From: Chlamydiales bacterium
GTDB lineage: Bacteria; Chlamydiota; Chlamydiia; Chlamydiales; JAAKFR01
Direction of reading: 5' to 3'
Length of the DNA: 45,014 bases
Assembly (NCBI GenBank): GCA_020831465.1
Contig: JAFIGI010000057.1
Location: 1 to 45,014, forward strand
A model generated the notes under the pieces. The model saw only the letters and a program-made list of their open reading frames with translations, was not told the DNA's origin and ran no database searches. A program made the position numbers and the translations under genes. Of the stretch, positions 1-7,963 are shown piece after piece (position 1 is the first letter of the stretch; the number at the start of each line of letters is the position of its first letter).

Positions 1-54
1 CGAACCATTTTTACGAACTGTATTTGAGTAGCAGTGAGGACAAGAGATATTCAT
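1..54 (-). CDS. IS1-like transposase, N-terminal zinc-ribbon fragment (partial, runs off the window)
   Basis: Eighteen codons are visible from an ATG at 54, reading leftwards out of the window. The start has a good Shine-Dalgarno (AGGAGA, 7 nt upstream). The peptide MNISCPHCYSNTVRKNG has the C-P-x-C, N-x-V-x-K-N-G pattern of the zinc-ribbon that opens InsA-type proteins of IS1-family elements. From the family I infer a DNA-binding N-terminal subunit of a transposase. Terminal inverted repeats could not be identified in bases 55-248, so the edge of the element is not placed. Only the first residues are seen, so another zinc-ribbon protein remains possible. Confidence 0.5.
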   Translation of the reverse strand, partial: MNISCPHCYSNTVRKNGS

Positions 55-248
55 GAGTTTCTCCTATTTTTTTCAAAAAAAATAATTAGAATCCTCATAA
101 ATTAAAACCTTTAAATCACTACATGTTTAGGGCTACCCAAACTAGCTATTCTTCCCCATTTTCTCTCCCTTCTTTCTATTTCTATTGGCGTTAAGCCGCT
201 TTTCCCCTCTTTTTTTTTACTAAAAACATTTTTATTACGAGGTTCAAC

Positions 249-1382
249 ATGTCCCCTGTTAAGGATAGATGTTCGGTCGTCTCGTCTTTAGTGCCAATGT
301 ACTGCACGGGAAATCGAACAGAAGAGAGAGAAAATCCGGGTGAGCAGCAGATGTGCGCTGTAGCCCTCTTGATTGCAGAGACCGTTTTGGGAACGCTTAA
401 AGCGCTTGACCAAAAAAACTACAAGGCGTTTGATGCAAATCCGGCTGATGGTGCGTGTCAAAGCCAAGCCCTTGAATTACGCCGTGTGGTGGCGCTCGAC
501 TTAAGCGAAGAGTCCAGGCAATTGGAAAAAGGGGTTCGTGACCTAAAGAGGCGGGTTCAAGCGCGCAAGTCGAATTCGAAGGAGCGTAAGAACTCTTCAC
601 CTGAAGCCTTTTTTTCGACACACGTCGAGTCGATTGCGATCTCAAAGGAGATGGAATACTTGCTCCACTGCTTCTTATTGACGGTGACGCGGGTTGCTTA
701 CAAGAGGTTGGAGAATGGTGTCATCTTGACACAAACCGATCCTGGACGTCTTACGATCTTGTCGAAAAAATTGAGCAATGTGAAGGTAATCGCTTCTGAG
801 GCTCAAGCGCGCCTCTCGATGCTTAACATGGAGGCGATCCGAAGGCATGCGCAAGCAGAGCTTGCGATCGAAATGCTCTCAAAGGAAAATACGCATATCT
901 ATACGCCCGATCCACGTTATCCTCCTAAAGCATACGGATCGCTTTTCTACTCGGTTCAAACGGTTTTGCATCGTTTGAGAGAAGAGAGGGCGTTGATCGC
1001 TTTAAAGAGTATCGTCAAAGAGGGAAGGCCCTTCTTTTTGCCGATGATTCCTTCTTGTTCAGGCGGTCGATTCGAGCTGCTTCCCGAGTCTACTTATCCC
1101 GATCTGGCTCACGATATTCCGATCGTGGTCTTCGAAGCGGTTGTCGAAGGAAGCCGCGAAGCGGCTATCGAGGAGATTCGTGGGAGGGGATTTACCGATT
1201 TGGCTTTGACGTCTGCTTCGAAGGAGGCGCCATTTGAGCCCTCCTCCGATCTCTCTTCGATCAACATTCCCAAAGCGCTCCTGGAGATTCGGGGATATAG
1301 GGAAAAGAGGAGCTCTGTGCAATTCGACCATGTCTACTTAACGACGGTCGGAAAGGAAGGGGAAGGCAATGTCTCAGCCTAA
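249..1382 (+). CDS. conserved-looking hypothetical protein, first gene of a peptide-use operon
   Basis: A 377-residue soluble protein that I do not recognise. The start is ATG with GAGG a few bases upstream (about 237-240). There is no signal peptide and no obvious membrane segment. The middle (about residues 85-230) is rich in charged, helical sequence; the C-terminal third is more mixed with several prolines. It overlaps the downstream peptide transporter by 14 bases, and that gene overlaps the aminopeptidase, so the three are very likely one transcript. Context alone suggests a role linked to peptide uptake or use, but nothing in the sequence names a function. It is probably lineage-specific. 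Bases 55-248 before it are AT-rich with a T tract and contain no gene that I can support. Confidence 0.75.
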   Translation: MSPVKDRCSVVSSLVPMYCTGNRTEERENPGEQQMCAVALLIAETVLGTLKALDQKNYKAFDANPADGACQSQALELRRVVALDLSEESRQLEKGVRDLKRRVQARKSNSKERKNSSPEAFFSTHVESIAISKEMEYLLHCFLLTVTRVAYKRLENGVILTQTDPGRLTILSKKLSNVKVIASEAQARLSMLNMEAIRRHAQAELAIEMLSKENTHIYTPDPRYPPKAYGSLFYSVQTVLHRLREERALIALKSIVKEGRPFFLPMIPSCSGGRFELLPESTYPDLAHDIPIVVFEAVVEGSREAAIEEIRGRGFTDLALTSASKEAPFEPSSDLSSINIPKALLEIRGYREKRSSVQFDHVYLTTVGKEGEGNVSA

Positions 1383-2667
1383 AGCTCTCTCTCTGCTTGC
1401 ATCTCTTCAGATGTGTAAGTTTTTCAGCCATTATGGAATGCGTGCGCTATTGGTTTTGTACATGGTTGAAGGGCTTCGGTTTTCGGATGCCGGGGCCTTT
1501 GGAATCAACGCTCTTTTTATTGGCCTGGTTGAACTCAGCGGGATTTTTGGAGGGATTCTCGCCGATCGCTACTTCGGATTGCGCCGCGCCCTTGGGCTCG
1601 GCGCCCTCTTGCTTGCGGGGGGATATGCTTCATTGATTGCGCAAAAGAGGCTCTTTTTTTCCTTAGCGCTCATCGTGTTGGGTTCCGGGCTCTTCGCAAG
1701 CAACATCAACGCCCTGCTTGGGGAGGTGTATGAAGAGGGGGATCGGAGGCGAAAAAAGGGGTTTACCCTCTTTTACATGGTGCAAAATATAGGCGCTCTG
1801 GTTTCGACGGCTCTTTGCGGCTTTATTGCTGAAAGATTTGGATTTCGGGCTGGCTTTGCCTTTTGCGCAAGCGGAATGCTGTGCGGCTGCGCATTGCTAT
1901 TTGCTAAAGGCCGCTTGTTGGAAGGAGTCGGAGAAGCGCCGCATCCTCGCTCCAGCGCGCTTTTGATTGCGCCTGCCTTTTTTCTGCTTGGAGGAATTGC
2001 CTTTATAATCTCCAGGGAGCGGATGATGCTTCCCATTCTGCCCTGGGTGACGATTGCACTTTTCCTCTTTTTCGCAGTGAAGCTGCTGCGCGATCCTCAG
2101 CTGCAGCGCGAAAAGGTGCGCCTTTTTTTTGTCTATCTGGGAGCGTTGGTGCTCTTTTTCGCTGCAGAAGAGCAGATCTCTTCATCACTCATGCTCTTCG
2201 CCGAGAGGGAAAGCAGCCGCACGATTTTTGGCTTTCAGATTCCAAGTTCGATGATCATGGCGCTCAATCCGATTGTGATTCTTGCTTTGGGCTCACTGGT
2301 GGCAAAATTGCGGATTCGGCTGATTCTGCCCTTCGTTTTGGTGGCGTCGGGATTCACTGCGCTCAAATTCGCCTCGATATTCGGGGTGATTGTGATGATA
2401 TCGCTTGCCGAGCTGATGATCGCTCCGCTGATTTTCAGCTTCGCTTCGGAAGTGGCTATAAAGGGAAAAGCGGGAATGGTGATGGGGATGATTCCAATTG
2501 CCTTTTCTCTTTCTGTGACGCTTGGCGGCGGGATGAGTAAGATGGTCGCTCTCGATAAGGTAGGTTACGGCTCCGGCTTTGGAAAAATTGCCCTCCTGCT
2601 CTTGATTGGAGGTCTTGTTTTGGAACTTTTAAGAAGGAGGTTTTCTGATGAAAATAGGGTTTCTTGA
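1369..2667 (+). CDS. POT/PTR2-family (MFS) peptide transporter
   Basis: A 432-residue polytopic inner-membrane protein with about 12 hydrophobic segments. Residues 19-30 (FSHYGMRALLVLY) match the first-helix signature of proton-dependent oligopeptide transporters, followed by a GGILADRYFG loop like the GxxLADxxxG of this family. It probably imports di- or tripeptides. It is shorter than most bacterial POT proteins (about 450-500 residues). The usual ExxER proton-coupling motif just before FSYYGMR is replaced by Q14-M-C-K17-F18, so coupling may differ from the textbook case. A Shine-Dalgarno-like GGAAGGGGAAGG lies upstream of the ATG. The gene overlaps the previous gene by 14 bases and the following leucyl aminopeptidase by 20, giving a transport-then-hydrolysis operon. 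Confidence 0.85.
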   Translation: MSQPKALSLLASLQMCKFFSHYGMRALLVLYMVEGLRFSDAGAFGINALFIGLVELSGIFGGILADRYFGLRRALGLGALLLAGGYASLIAQKRLFFSLALIVLGSGLFASNINALLGEVYEEGDRRRKKGFTLFYMVQNIGALVSTALCGFIAERFGFRAGFAFCASGMLCGCALLFAKGRLLEGVGEAPHPRSSALLIAPAFFLLGGIAFIISRERMMLPILPWVTIALFLFFAVKLLRDPQLQREKVRLFFVYLGALVLFFAAEEQISSSLMLFAERESSRTIFGFQIPSSMIMALNPIVILALGSLVAKLRIRLILPFVLVASGFTALKFASIFGVIVMISLAELMIAPLIFSFASEVAIKGKAGMVMGMIPIAFSLSVTLGGGMSKMVALDKVGYGSGFGKIALLLLIGGLVLELLRRRFSDENRVS

Positions 2668-3949
2668 TCTCGAAGCTCTCCCTGAGGCCGATCTCTTGAT
2701 CGTCTGCAACGAGGCCGTGGAGGCAGCTCTCGATAAGAAATTAAACGGAGCGCTCCGATTCAATCAAGCGAAGGGAATCAAGCGGATGACGACAAATGGG
2801 GCCTATCCCGTTTCGCAAATCGTCTTCGCGCGCAAGGAGGAACCGCTTGCGCCGCTAGCGACTTGTGAGAGAGTCGCTGTTGCAGGAGCGTCTGAAGAAG
2901 CGATCTTTCAACTCCTTTTGAAATGCCCCGAACTCGATTTGACGGTGCTTTGCAAAAATCCTATAGAGAGAGAGGAAGCATTCGAACGCGATGCCTGCCT
3001 GCTAGGGGCGATTCGCAGGGCAAAAGAATTGATTGCTGCGCCTGCGAACCGCCTTCCGCCCGAAGCTTTCGCAAAAAAATGCCTGGAACTTGAGGGAGTG
3101 AAGGTAGACGTTTATGATGAAGAGGAGCTAGAGCGGATCGGCGCCTCTGCCCTCCTTGCCGTTGGAAGGGGCAGTCTCCACCCTCCTCGCATGGTCGTTC
3201 TGGAATATAAGGGAGCGGAAGGGAAGCCCCTTCTTCTTGTCGGAAAAGGGGTGTGCTACGATTCGGGAGGAATTAATCTCAAAAGGTCCCATTTAACGGA
3301 AATGAAATGGGATAAGGCGGGGGCAGGTGTTGTCGTCGGCGCCCTTGACGCCTGCGCCCGCTTGAAGCTTCCCATTCACGTTGTGGGGATTCTAGTTTTA
3401 GCGGAAAACATGCCGGATGGCGCGGCGTTGAAACCGGGCGACGTGATCTCAACTCTTGGAGGAAAAGAGGTCGAAATCGTTGACACTGATTGCGAAGGGC
3501 GCCTTATGCTTGCCGATGGGCTCGTTTATGCGCAAAAATTCGCGCCGCGCACCCTTATCGACCTTGGAACATTAACTCCGGAGACCTTTGGCGCTCTTGG
3601 CGGCGCATACGCGGGACTTTTCTGCTCCGATTCAACGCTCTCCCGCTCACTTATAGAGGCGGGAGAGGAGGTAAGCGAGAGGGTTTGGCCTCTCCCTTTA
3701 GGCGAGGTCTTTGCCGACCAACTCAAATCGAAGATTGCCGACCTGAAAAATGCCGGCATTCCCCGTTATGGGGCTGCTCCGGCCTCTGCTGAGTTTCTTA
3801 AAGCTTTTGTGAATTTATCGCTTCCTTACGCTCATATCGATATCGCAGGTGTCTCCTGGAATCCGGATGATCCCGAACAAGGCGTCACCGGTTTTGGAGT
3901 TCGCCTCCTCGTACGCTATATAGAAAAATTAGTTAAATATTTAATTTAA
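2648..3949 (+). CDS. pepA: leucyl aminopeptidase (M17 family)
   Basis: Cytosolic two-metal aminopeptidase that removes N-terminal residues from peptides. It is 433 residues long, somewhat shorter than E. coli PepA (503), with the difference in the N-terminal domain. The complete M17 ligand set is visible: K200 and D205 in GKGVCYDSGG, K212, D222 in MKWDKAGA, and D281, E283, R285 in DTDCEGRLMLADGL. The start is ATG at 2648 with an excellent AAGGAGG 8 nt upstream, lying inside the end of the peptide transporter gene. That 20-base overlap implies translational coupling. Together with the transporter it would liberate amino acids from imported peptides. Identification is firm; substrate preference cannot be read from sequence. 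Confidence 0.95.
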   Translation: MKIGFLDLEALPEADLLIVCNEAVEAALDKKLNGALRFNQAKGIKRMTTNGAYPVSQIVFARKEEPLAPLATCERVAVAGASEEAIFQLLLKCPELDLTVLCKNPIEREEAFERDACLLGAIRRAKELIAAPANRLPPEAFAKKCLELEGVKVDVYDEEELERIGASALLAVGRGSLHPPRMVVLEYKGAEGKPLLLVGKGVCYDSGGINLKRSHLTEMKWDKAGAGVVVGALDACARLKLPIHVVGILVLAENMPDGAALKPGDVISTLGGKEVEIVDTDCEGRLMLADGLVYAQKFAPRTLIDLGTLTPETFGALGGAYAGLFCSDSTLSRSLIEAGEEVSERVWPLPLGEVFADQLKSKIADLKNAGIPRYGAAPASAEFLKAFVNLSLPYAHIDIAGVSWNPDDPEQGVTGFGVRLLVRYIEKLVKYLI

Positions 3950-3975
3950 CTATTAGGGGGTTTTTGCGATATAAT
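3947..3975 (+). promoter_or_regulatory. sigma70-type promoter for the small gene at 4019
   Basis: A perfect TATAAT (3970-3975) lies 17 bases after TTAACT (3947-3952), a fair -35 box. The -35 overlaps the stop codon of the upstream aminopeptidase. Two Shine-Dalgarno-like stretches follow, one near 3982-3988 and a strong TAAGGAGGA just before the ATG at 4019. The gene therefore seems to have its own promoter rather than depending on the upstream operon. Confidence 0.6.
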
Positions 3976-4018
3976 AAGAGTTAGGAGGAAATTCGATCTT
4001 CCTTAAGGAGGATGTATT

Positions 4019-4414
4019 ATGGGTACAGTAAGAGCTACTGAGATCCAGCAGTCTGACATTCTCCGCCTCGAGGCTGAGATTAACAATTTGTGGGGAGAGC
4101 TTAACACCTGCAACATTCCGCATCAGACGCGGATCGATTTGGAGGGGACGCTTTCCGGATGCGAAGAAGAGTTCAAAGCAGTTTTAGGGGGTCAGGCTTC
4201 TGCGACGAAGTTGGAGAAACATCTCAACAATGTTGATATGACGCTGGCGCTTTCGACGATTCAACAGGCGGAAAACGAGATTCCAAAAGCAGAACGCACG
4301 GCAAGTGTCTTTCAGGCTTTGGAAAATATACGCCGCGAGTTGAAAGAGGGGCATCTCACTCCGGTGCGTGCGCGTCATGAGGTAAAAGACATCATGCGTC
4401 ATCACAACAAGTGA
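4019..4414 (+). CDS. small hypothetical helical protein, monocistronic
   Basis: A 131-residue acidic/basic mixed protein that I do not recognise. It has no signal peptide or membrane segment and is almost entirely predicted-helical in character. The N-terminal half carries two cysteines (LNTCNIP and LSGCEEE); the C-terminal third is basic, ending in HHNK. It has an exceptionally well-formed expression unit: consensus -10 box, strong TAAGGAGG Shine-Dalgarno, and a 12-bp-stem terminator right after the stop. That suggests abundant, independent expression. A bacteriocin precursor role was considered because of the export operon at 26-32 kb, but there is no double-glycine leader or NHLP-like leader. 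Confidence 0.8.
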   Translation: MGTVRATEIQQSDILRLEAEINNLWGELNTCNIPHQTRIDLEGTLSGCEEEFKAVLGGQASATKLEKHLNNVDMTLALSTIQQAENEIPKAERTASVFQALENIRRELKEGHLTPVRARHEVKDIMRHHNK

Positions 4415-4427
4415 TATTTAAAGTTTG

Positions 4428-4462
4428 CCTCTCTTAGGACTCTTCCTAAGAGAGGTTTTTTT
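4428..4462 (+). terminator. rho-independent terminator
   Basis: A perfect 12-bp stem (CCTCTCTTAGGA at 4428-4439 with TCCTAAGAGAGG at 4444-4455), a 4-base loop and a run of seven T. It lies 13 bases after the stop of the small gene ending at 4414 and directly before the palindromic repeat at 4464. Confidence 0.93.
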
Positions 4463-4463
4463 A

Positions 4464-4532
4464 TAGCAGAATCAGTTGAAAAATTTACATTTTGACCGCG
4501 TCAAAGTGTAAATTTTTCAACTGATTCTGCTA
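4464..4532. repeat. dispersed palindromic repeat, copy 1 (69-bp near-perfect hairpin)
   Basis: The left arm 4464-4489 begins TAGCAGAATCAGTTGA, and the right arm 4507-4532 is its exact reverse complement (26 bp each). The core 4490-4506 is itself nearly palindromic (TTTGAC, CGC, GTCAAA). The ends carry TA, as expected of elements that insert at TA, although an extra flanking TA is only seen on the left. Related sequences occur at 26074-26115, 32070-32093 and 33080-33240. The last three bases (CTA) provide the TAG stop of the minus-strand zinc-finger gene. It is likely a MITE-like non-autonomous element, possibly also acting as a terminator. Confidence 0.88.
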
Positions 4533-4907
4533 AGAGCCTTGAAGAACTTTTTTTCGCTCTCTATAATCTTTCAATCCACAAGCATTGCAGAAGAGGCGTT
4601 CTTTTTTTGGGTCGAATCTCCATTGCGGGGTCGATCTTGTTCCACACAAAATGCATCGGCGAGCTATCTCTTTCGTTTTCAGATCACAAGCAGAACAGAA
4701 GAGGGTGTTATCCTTGATAGACCATACCCATTCCGTCGAGGATTCACTCCCACAAGAGCTGCATTTCGAAGCTACCCCCTCTGCGTTATTAGCTATCGAC
4801 AACAACCCCAATGATTCAAGAGAAGGAAGACTTTCTCCCTTCTGCATGAAAGTATTCTCTTCACAATAAGGAGGAAGTTGAATAGGAGAAGTAGGATTTA
4901 AACTCAT
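4530..4907 (-). CDS. protein with two tandem GATA-type zinc fingers
   Basis: A 125-residue protein. The first 45 residues are unstructured-looking (proline and serine rich). Two fingers follow, each with the GATA spacing C-x2-C-x18-C-x2-C: finger 1 uses C49, C52, C71, C74 and finger 2 uses C85, C88, C107, C110. Finger 2 reads CILCGTRSTPQWR followed by LFCNACGLK, almost the eukaryotic GATA consensus including T-P-x-W and CNACGL. A short basic tail (DYRERKK) follows. The fold is normally a sequence-specific DNA-binding domain of eukaryotic transcription factors, so horizontal acquisition from a host and a role as a nuclear effector is a plausible inference. The TAG stop lies in the terminal bases of the repeat at 4464-4532, so the basic tail may have been trimmed. 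The surrounding DNA is AT-rich. Confidence 0.82.
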   Translation of the reverse strand: MSLNPTSPIQLPPYCEENTFMQKGESLPSLESLGLLSIANNAEGVASKCSSCGSESSTEWVWSIKDNTLFCSACDLKTKEIARRCILCGTRSTPQWRFDPKKERLFCNACGLKDYRERKKVLQGS

Positions 4908-5028
4908 AAAATAAGTTTTTTGTTGTTGATATCCAATAATTTTAATCTTAGCCTCTATTTAAATCAACCTCGTCATTACAACTAGGCAGTTTGGGAAAAA
5001 TTGGTAGGAGATATGCGGATAAGTTAAT

Positions 5029-5664
5029 CTAAGTACTCGTATTATATATGTATTTACGCATTGTGCGTCCCGGAGCTTTGATACAATTTGCAGCCTCTTC
5101 TACTAATTTTTTGCGCGTATTGTTCATTGTAACAGCAGCTTCAAACAATTCGTTCTCTTCAATGATCTCGGCCTTTCTGGCTACACGATAAGCCTTATCG
5201 GAAGCCTTAAAGGCTAAATTGGTTACTTTTCTTGGGCCGAATGTATCCTTCACTTTCTTAGAGAGTTCGTCTCGTTTTTCTTTCAGAGGGAAGGTGAGCG
5301 CCTGTTCTAATAGATCGGCACCTTTTTCTTCCATCGATCTATCTTTCTCCTCAGTGAGTTCTTTTAGGCTACCTTCCAATGTTTGACAGCTGCGCTTTAG
5401 CAGGCTTGGTTCCTTAGGCTTAGGCGTTCTTGAAGTTGAAGACTCTAAAAGTCGATTTGCGCGCTTTTCCATTTTGGATAAAGAATCTTGTTGTTCCTCT
5501 AATAGCTTACAGGCAAGCGCTTGGTTGATTTCTAAAAGTTGCATAGAATCTACGATACACTGATCAATTTTTGATTTTTCTTTTGGAGGGAGATCTCTAC
5601 TCGATTGAGAAATTTCATTTAGTTTGTCTAGAACTGATGAATTATACGCTTTTATGTTGTACAT
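5029..5664 (-). CDS. hypothetical coiled-coil protein
   Basis: A 211-residue, strongly charged protein with long heptad-like helical stretches (about residues 8-75 and 90-135), no signal peptide and no membrane segment. The C-terminus is basic and ends with tyrosines. Start ATG at 5664 with AAGGAG 6 nt upstream. The 120 bp upstream (5665-5786) are very AT-rich and contain no gene, and are likely a promoter region. I do not recognise a family. Its position beside the GATA-finger gene on the same strand, in a low-GC patch, suggests an accessory block that could encode host-interacting proteins, but that is inference only. Confidence 0.7.
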   Translation of the reverse strand: MYNIKAYNSSVLDKLNEISQSSRDLPPKEKSKIDQCIVDSMQLLEINQALACKLLEEQQDSLSKMEKRANRLLESSTSRTPKPKEPSLLKRSCQTLEGSLKELTEEKDRSMEEKGADLLEQALTFPLKEKRDELSKKVKDTFGPRKVTNLAFKASDKAYRVARKAEIIEENELFEAAVTMNNTRKKLVEEAANCIKAPGRTMRKYIYNTST

Positions 5665-5786
5665 GATTACTCCTTATTATGGTTTTAATTAAAAATTTAT
5701 AATATAATTATAACAATATACAATTAAGTTTTTATTAAAAAAATTCGACAAAATTGAGGGGAGAATGTTAATCTTCCGATTATTTG

Positions 5787-6671
5787 ATGATGGCGACACA
5801 AAGAACTGTAGATATAAGAGGGGAGAAGATCTGGACAGAAGCTCTCGGCGATCCGGCAAATGCTCCTGTTCTTCTGATTAGCGGAGCAGGAGCCCACGCC
5901 CATTTCTGGACCGACACCTTCTGCCGGCCTCTCTTGAGCGCCGGGTTTTATCTCATCCGGTACGACCACCGCGACACCGGACTCTCTCACCCGAGCAAAA
6001 GCGACTATGAACTTCAGGATCTTGTTGAGGACGCAGTCGGTATCCTCAACGGCTACAATATCCGCGATGCCCATATCGTCGGCCATTCGATGGGCGGCTA
6101 CATCGGCCAGCTAATGGCTGCTTCCCACCCCGACCGGATGCGCAGCCTCGTCATCATTTCAGCCGGTCCTGTAGGAGAAACCGGAGCTCTTACCGCCCCC
6201 TACACACCTGAAGAGAAAGAGGTGATGCACAAGACGTGGCTCGTGATGCTGCGCAATCGCCCCACTGACGACTTTGAAGGGAGTTATGAAGGTTTTCGCG
6301 GGGTCTGGGAAAGGCTCAACGGCTCCATCCCCGTCGAGGAGGGGTTGGCAAGGAACTATACACAAGAGATGTTCACCCGTTCGCGCTATCCTGTGGGAGC
6401 GCACGCACGCCATATGCACGTGATGCGGAGGATAGCCGAGACCCTGAAAGAGCGGAGGGAGACCTTTTCGAATATCACTCTTCCGACTCTAATCATTCAC
6501 GGGGAAGAGGATTACCTAGTCCCCATTCAACGCGGAGGGAGAGCACTTGCGGAGAAAATACCCCAAGCTGAGTGCGCCTTCATCCCCAAAATGGGACATA
6601 TGCTTTTCGATTATTCGATAGAGGAGAGAGTTTCCGAAAGAATCGCCTCTTTCCTAAGCAGCTCTGCATAA
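5787..6671 (+). CDS. alpha/beta-hydrolase fold protein
   Basis: About 294 residues with the complete hydrolase triad layout. Counting from a TTG codon at 5784, the nucleophile is S102 in GHSMGG, the acid is D243 in HGEEDYLVP and the base is H272 in MGHMLF. The oxyanion-hole region SGAGAHAHFW and the RYDHRDTG strand are typical of the esterase/proline-iminopeptidase-like branch. There is no signal peptide, so it should be cytosolic. TTG at 5784 is followed by ATG at 5787 and 5790; I chose the first ATG, and no convincing ribosome site decides it. Its 3' end overlaps the convergent peptidase remnant by about 60 bases. Substrate unknown; it is not linked to the biotin operon, so a BioH assignment is unsupported. 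Confidence 0.85.
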   Translation: MMATQRTVDIRGEKIWTEALGDPANAPVLLISGAGAHAHFWTDTFCRPLLSAGFYLIRYDHRDTGLSHPSKSDYELQDLVEDAVGILNGYNIRDAHIVGHSMGGYIGQLMAASHPDRMRSLVIISAGPVGETGALTAPYTPEEKEVMHKTWLVMLRNRPTDDFEGSYEGFRGVWERLNGSIPVEEGLARNYTQEMFTRSRYPVGAHARHMHVMRRIAETLKERRETFSNITLPTLIIHGEEDYLVPIQRGGRALAEKIPQAECAFIPKMGHMLFDYSIEERVSERIASFLSSSA

Positions 6672-7963
6672 AAAAATCCGAGCAAATCGCGTCCGAAGGC
6701 CACTTCCTGTTCGCGCGAGTCGCTTCCGCCGTGTCCGCACGACTCTTCGATCCTTAGGAGTATCGGGTTTTCACTGCTATTTGCCTCTTTGAGCGCTGCA
6801 AAGAATTTAAAGCTATGGATGGGCACCACCCGATCATCATGGTCGGCCGTATTCACTAAAGTGGGAGGGTATTTCACACCCTTTTTCACATTGTGGTAAG
6901 GAGAATAGCTCAAGAGAACCGCGTAATCGTTCGGATCTTCGGGGTTGCCGTAGTCGCAGATCCAAAACCGCCCGATGGTAAAGAGGTGGAAGCGGAGCAT
7001 GTCAAGCACTCCCTTATTGACGACAGCGGCATCGAAGAGGGCGGGGCGCTGGGTCAAAGCCGCTCCGATTAGCAATCCTCCGTTGCTCGTGCCGAAGATA
7101 CCGATTGGTCCCGGCTTTTTGGAACGCAGCCACTCGGCTGCAGCGATGAAATCGTCGAAGACATTCTGTTTCCGGTCGAGTTTCCCGTTATCGTACCAAT
7201 TAGTACCGAACTCTTTGCCCCCGCGGATATTCGGCACAGCGAAAATGCCTCCTTCTTCCACCCATCTGAGTTGATAAGAGCGGAAGAAAGGGGTGACCGG
7301 ATTTCCGAATCCTCCATAGCCATAGAGAAGGACCGGCCCATTCCCATCGAGCGGCACCTCTTTTCGATGGGTTAGAAACATGGGCACGCGCGTCCCGTCT
7401 TTGCTCGTATACCAAACTTGCTCGGTGACGATTTCGCAGGAAGAGGCCGTCGGCGTGATGTCGAATTCACCAGGTTCGATCAGTTCAATCGCGCTCCTAT
7501 CGCGCAAGTCGATCAAGCGGATCCCGACTTGTTTTGCGACTTGGCGTCTCTCTTCAACAAGGATGTAGCGTCCATTGCACGCAATCCGCGGGCGATAGAC
7601 AAAAAGATCTTCTTCAGGCCTGTAGAGAAGCTGGCCCTCAGAGAGCGGAGTGCCGATTTTGTGGGCATAGACCTCAAAGCAGTTTTTCACATAATATACG
7701 GTGTCATTTGATTCATCCCACAACACTTCGGAAAACTGGATGTCTGTCAGCCGTTCTTGCAGCTCGCTTCCCTTTTCCAGATCGAGGATTCGCCATTCGA
7801 GCTGATCCGATCCTGCGATAGAGAGGCCGTAGCTGAGGTAACGGCCGTTTGGGCTGAGAGAAAAGCCGATCAGCATCACCTCGCGGTCGAATCTATTCGG
7901 ATCGACCAGCACTTCGCTCTTCGTTCCGGTTAGACGAACCAAAACAGCCCGGTTTCGGCGCAT
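6611..7963 (-). CDS. prolyl oligopeptidase family (S9A) protein, N-terminally truncated, probably decayed
   Basis: A 450-residue frame containing an intact S9A catalytic domain: S293 in GTSNGG, D376 in TADHDDRVVP, H411 in CGHGGS, and the GYGGF and ANIRGG-like (PNIRGG) motifs. Full-length members are about 700 residues. Two parts of the beta-propeller are missing: everything before the VLLDPN-like strand (about 100 residues), and roughly 130 residues between FVYRPRIACNGRYILVE and the CEIVTEQVWYTSKDGT linker. The frame begins at an ATG (7963) with no ribosome site, while a signal-peptide reading frame with its own ATG sits just upstream in a different frame (8013-7930). The simplest reading is a secreted oligopeptidase gene broken by deletions and a frameshift. 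If expressed, the propeller lid would be incomplete. Confidence 0.7.
   Translation of the reverse strand: MRRNRAVLVRLTGTKSEVLVDPNRFDREVMLIGFSLSPNGRYLSYGLSIAGSDQLEWRILDLEKGSELQERLTDIQFSEVLWDESNDTVYYVKNCFEVYAHKIGTPLSEGQLLYRPEEDLFVYRPRIACNGRYILVEERRQVAKQVGIRLIDLRDRSAIELIEPGEFDITPTASSCEIVTEQVWYTSKDGTRVPMFLTHRKEVPLDGNGPVLLYGYGGFGNPVTPFFRSYQLRWVEEGGIFAVPNIRGGKEFGTNWYDNGKLDRKQNVFDDFIAAAEWLRSKKPGPIGIFGTSNGGLLIGAALTQRPALFDAAVVNKGVLDMLRFHLFTIGRFWICDYGNPEDPNDYAVLLSYSPYHNVKKGVKYPPTLVNTADHDDRVVPIHSFKFFAALKEANSSENPILLRIEESCGHGGSDSREQEVAFGRDLLGFFYAELLRKEAILSETLSSIE

Noticed and set aside
4019..4414. Candidate secreted-peptide precursor for the export operon
   Set aside because: No double-glycine leader and no NHLP or Nif11 leader pattern; it is also 22 kb away with its own promoter and terminator.
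5787..6671. BioH candidate (alpha/beta-hydrolase) for the biotin pathway
   Set aside because: It has the general fold and triad only; it is 14 kb from the bio genes and closer in look to other esterase families.
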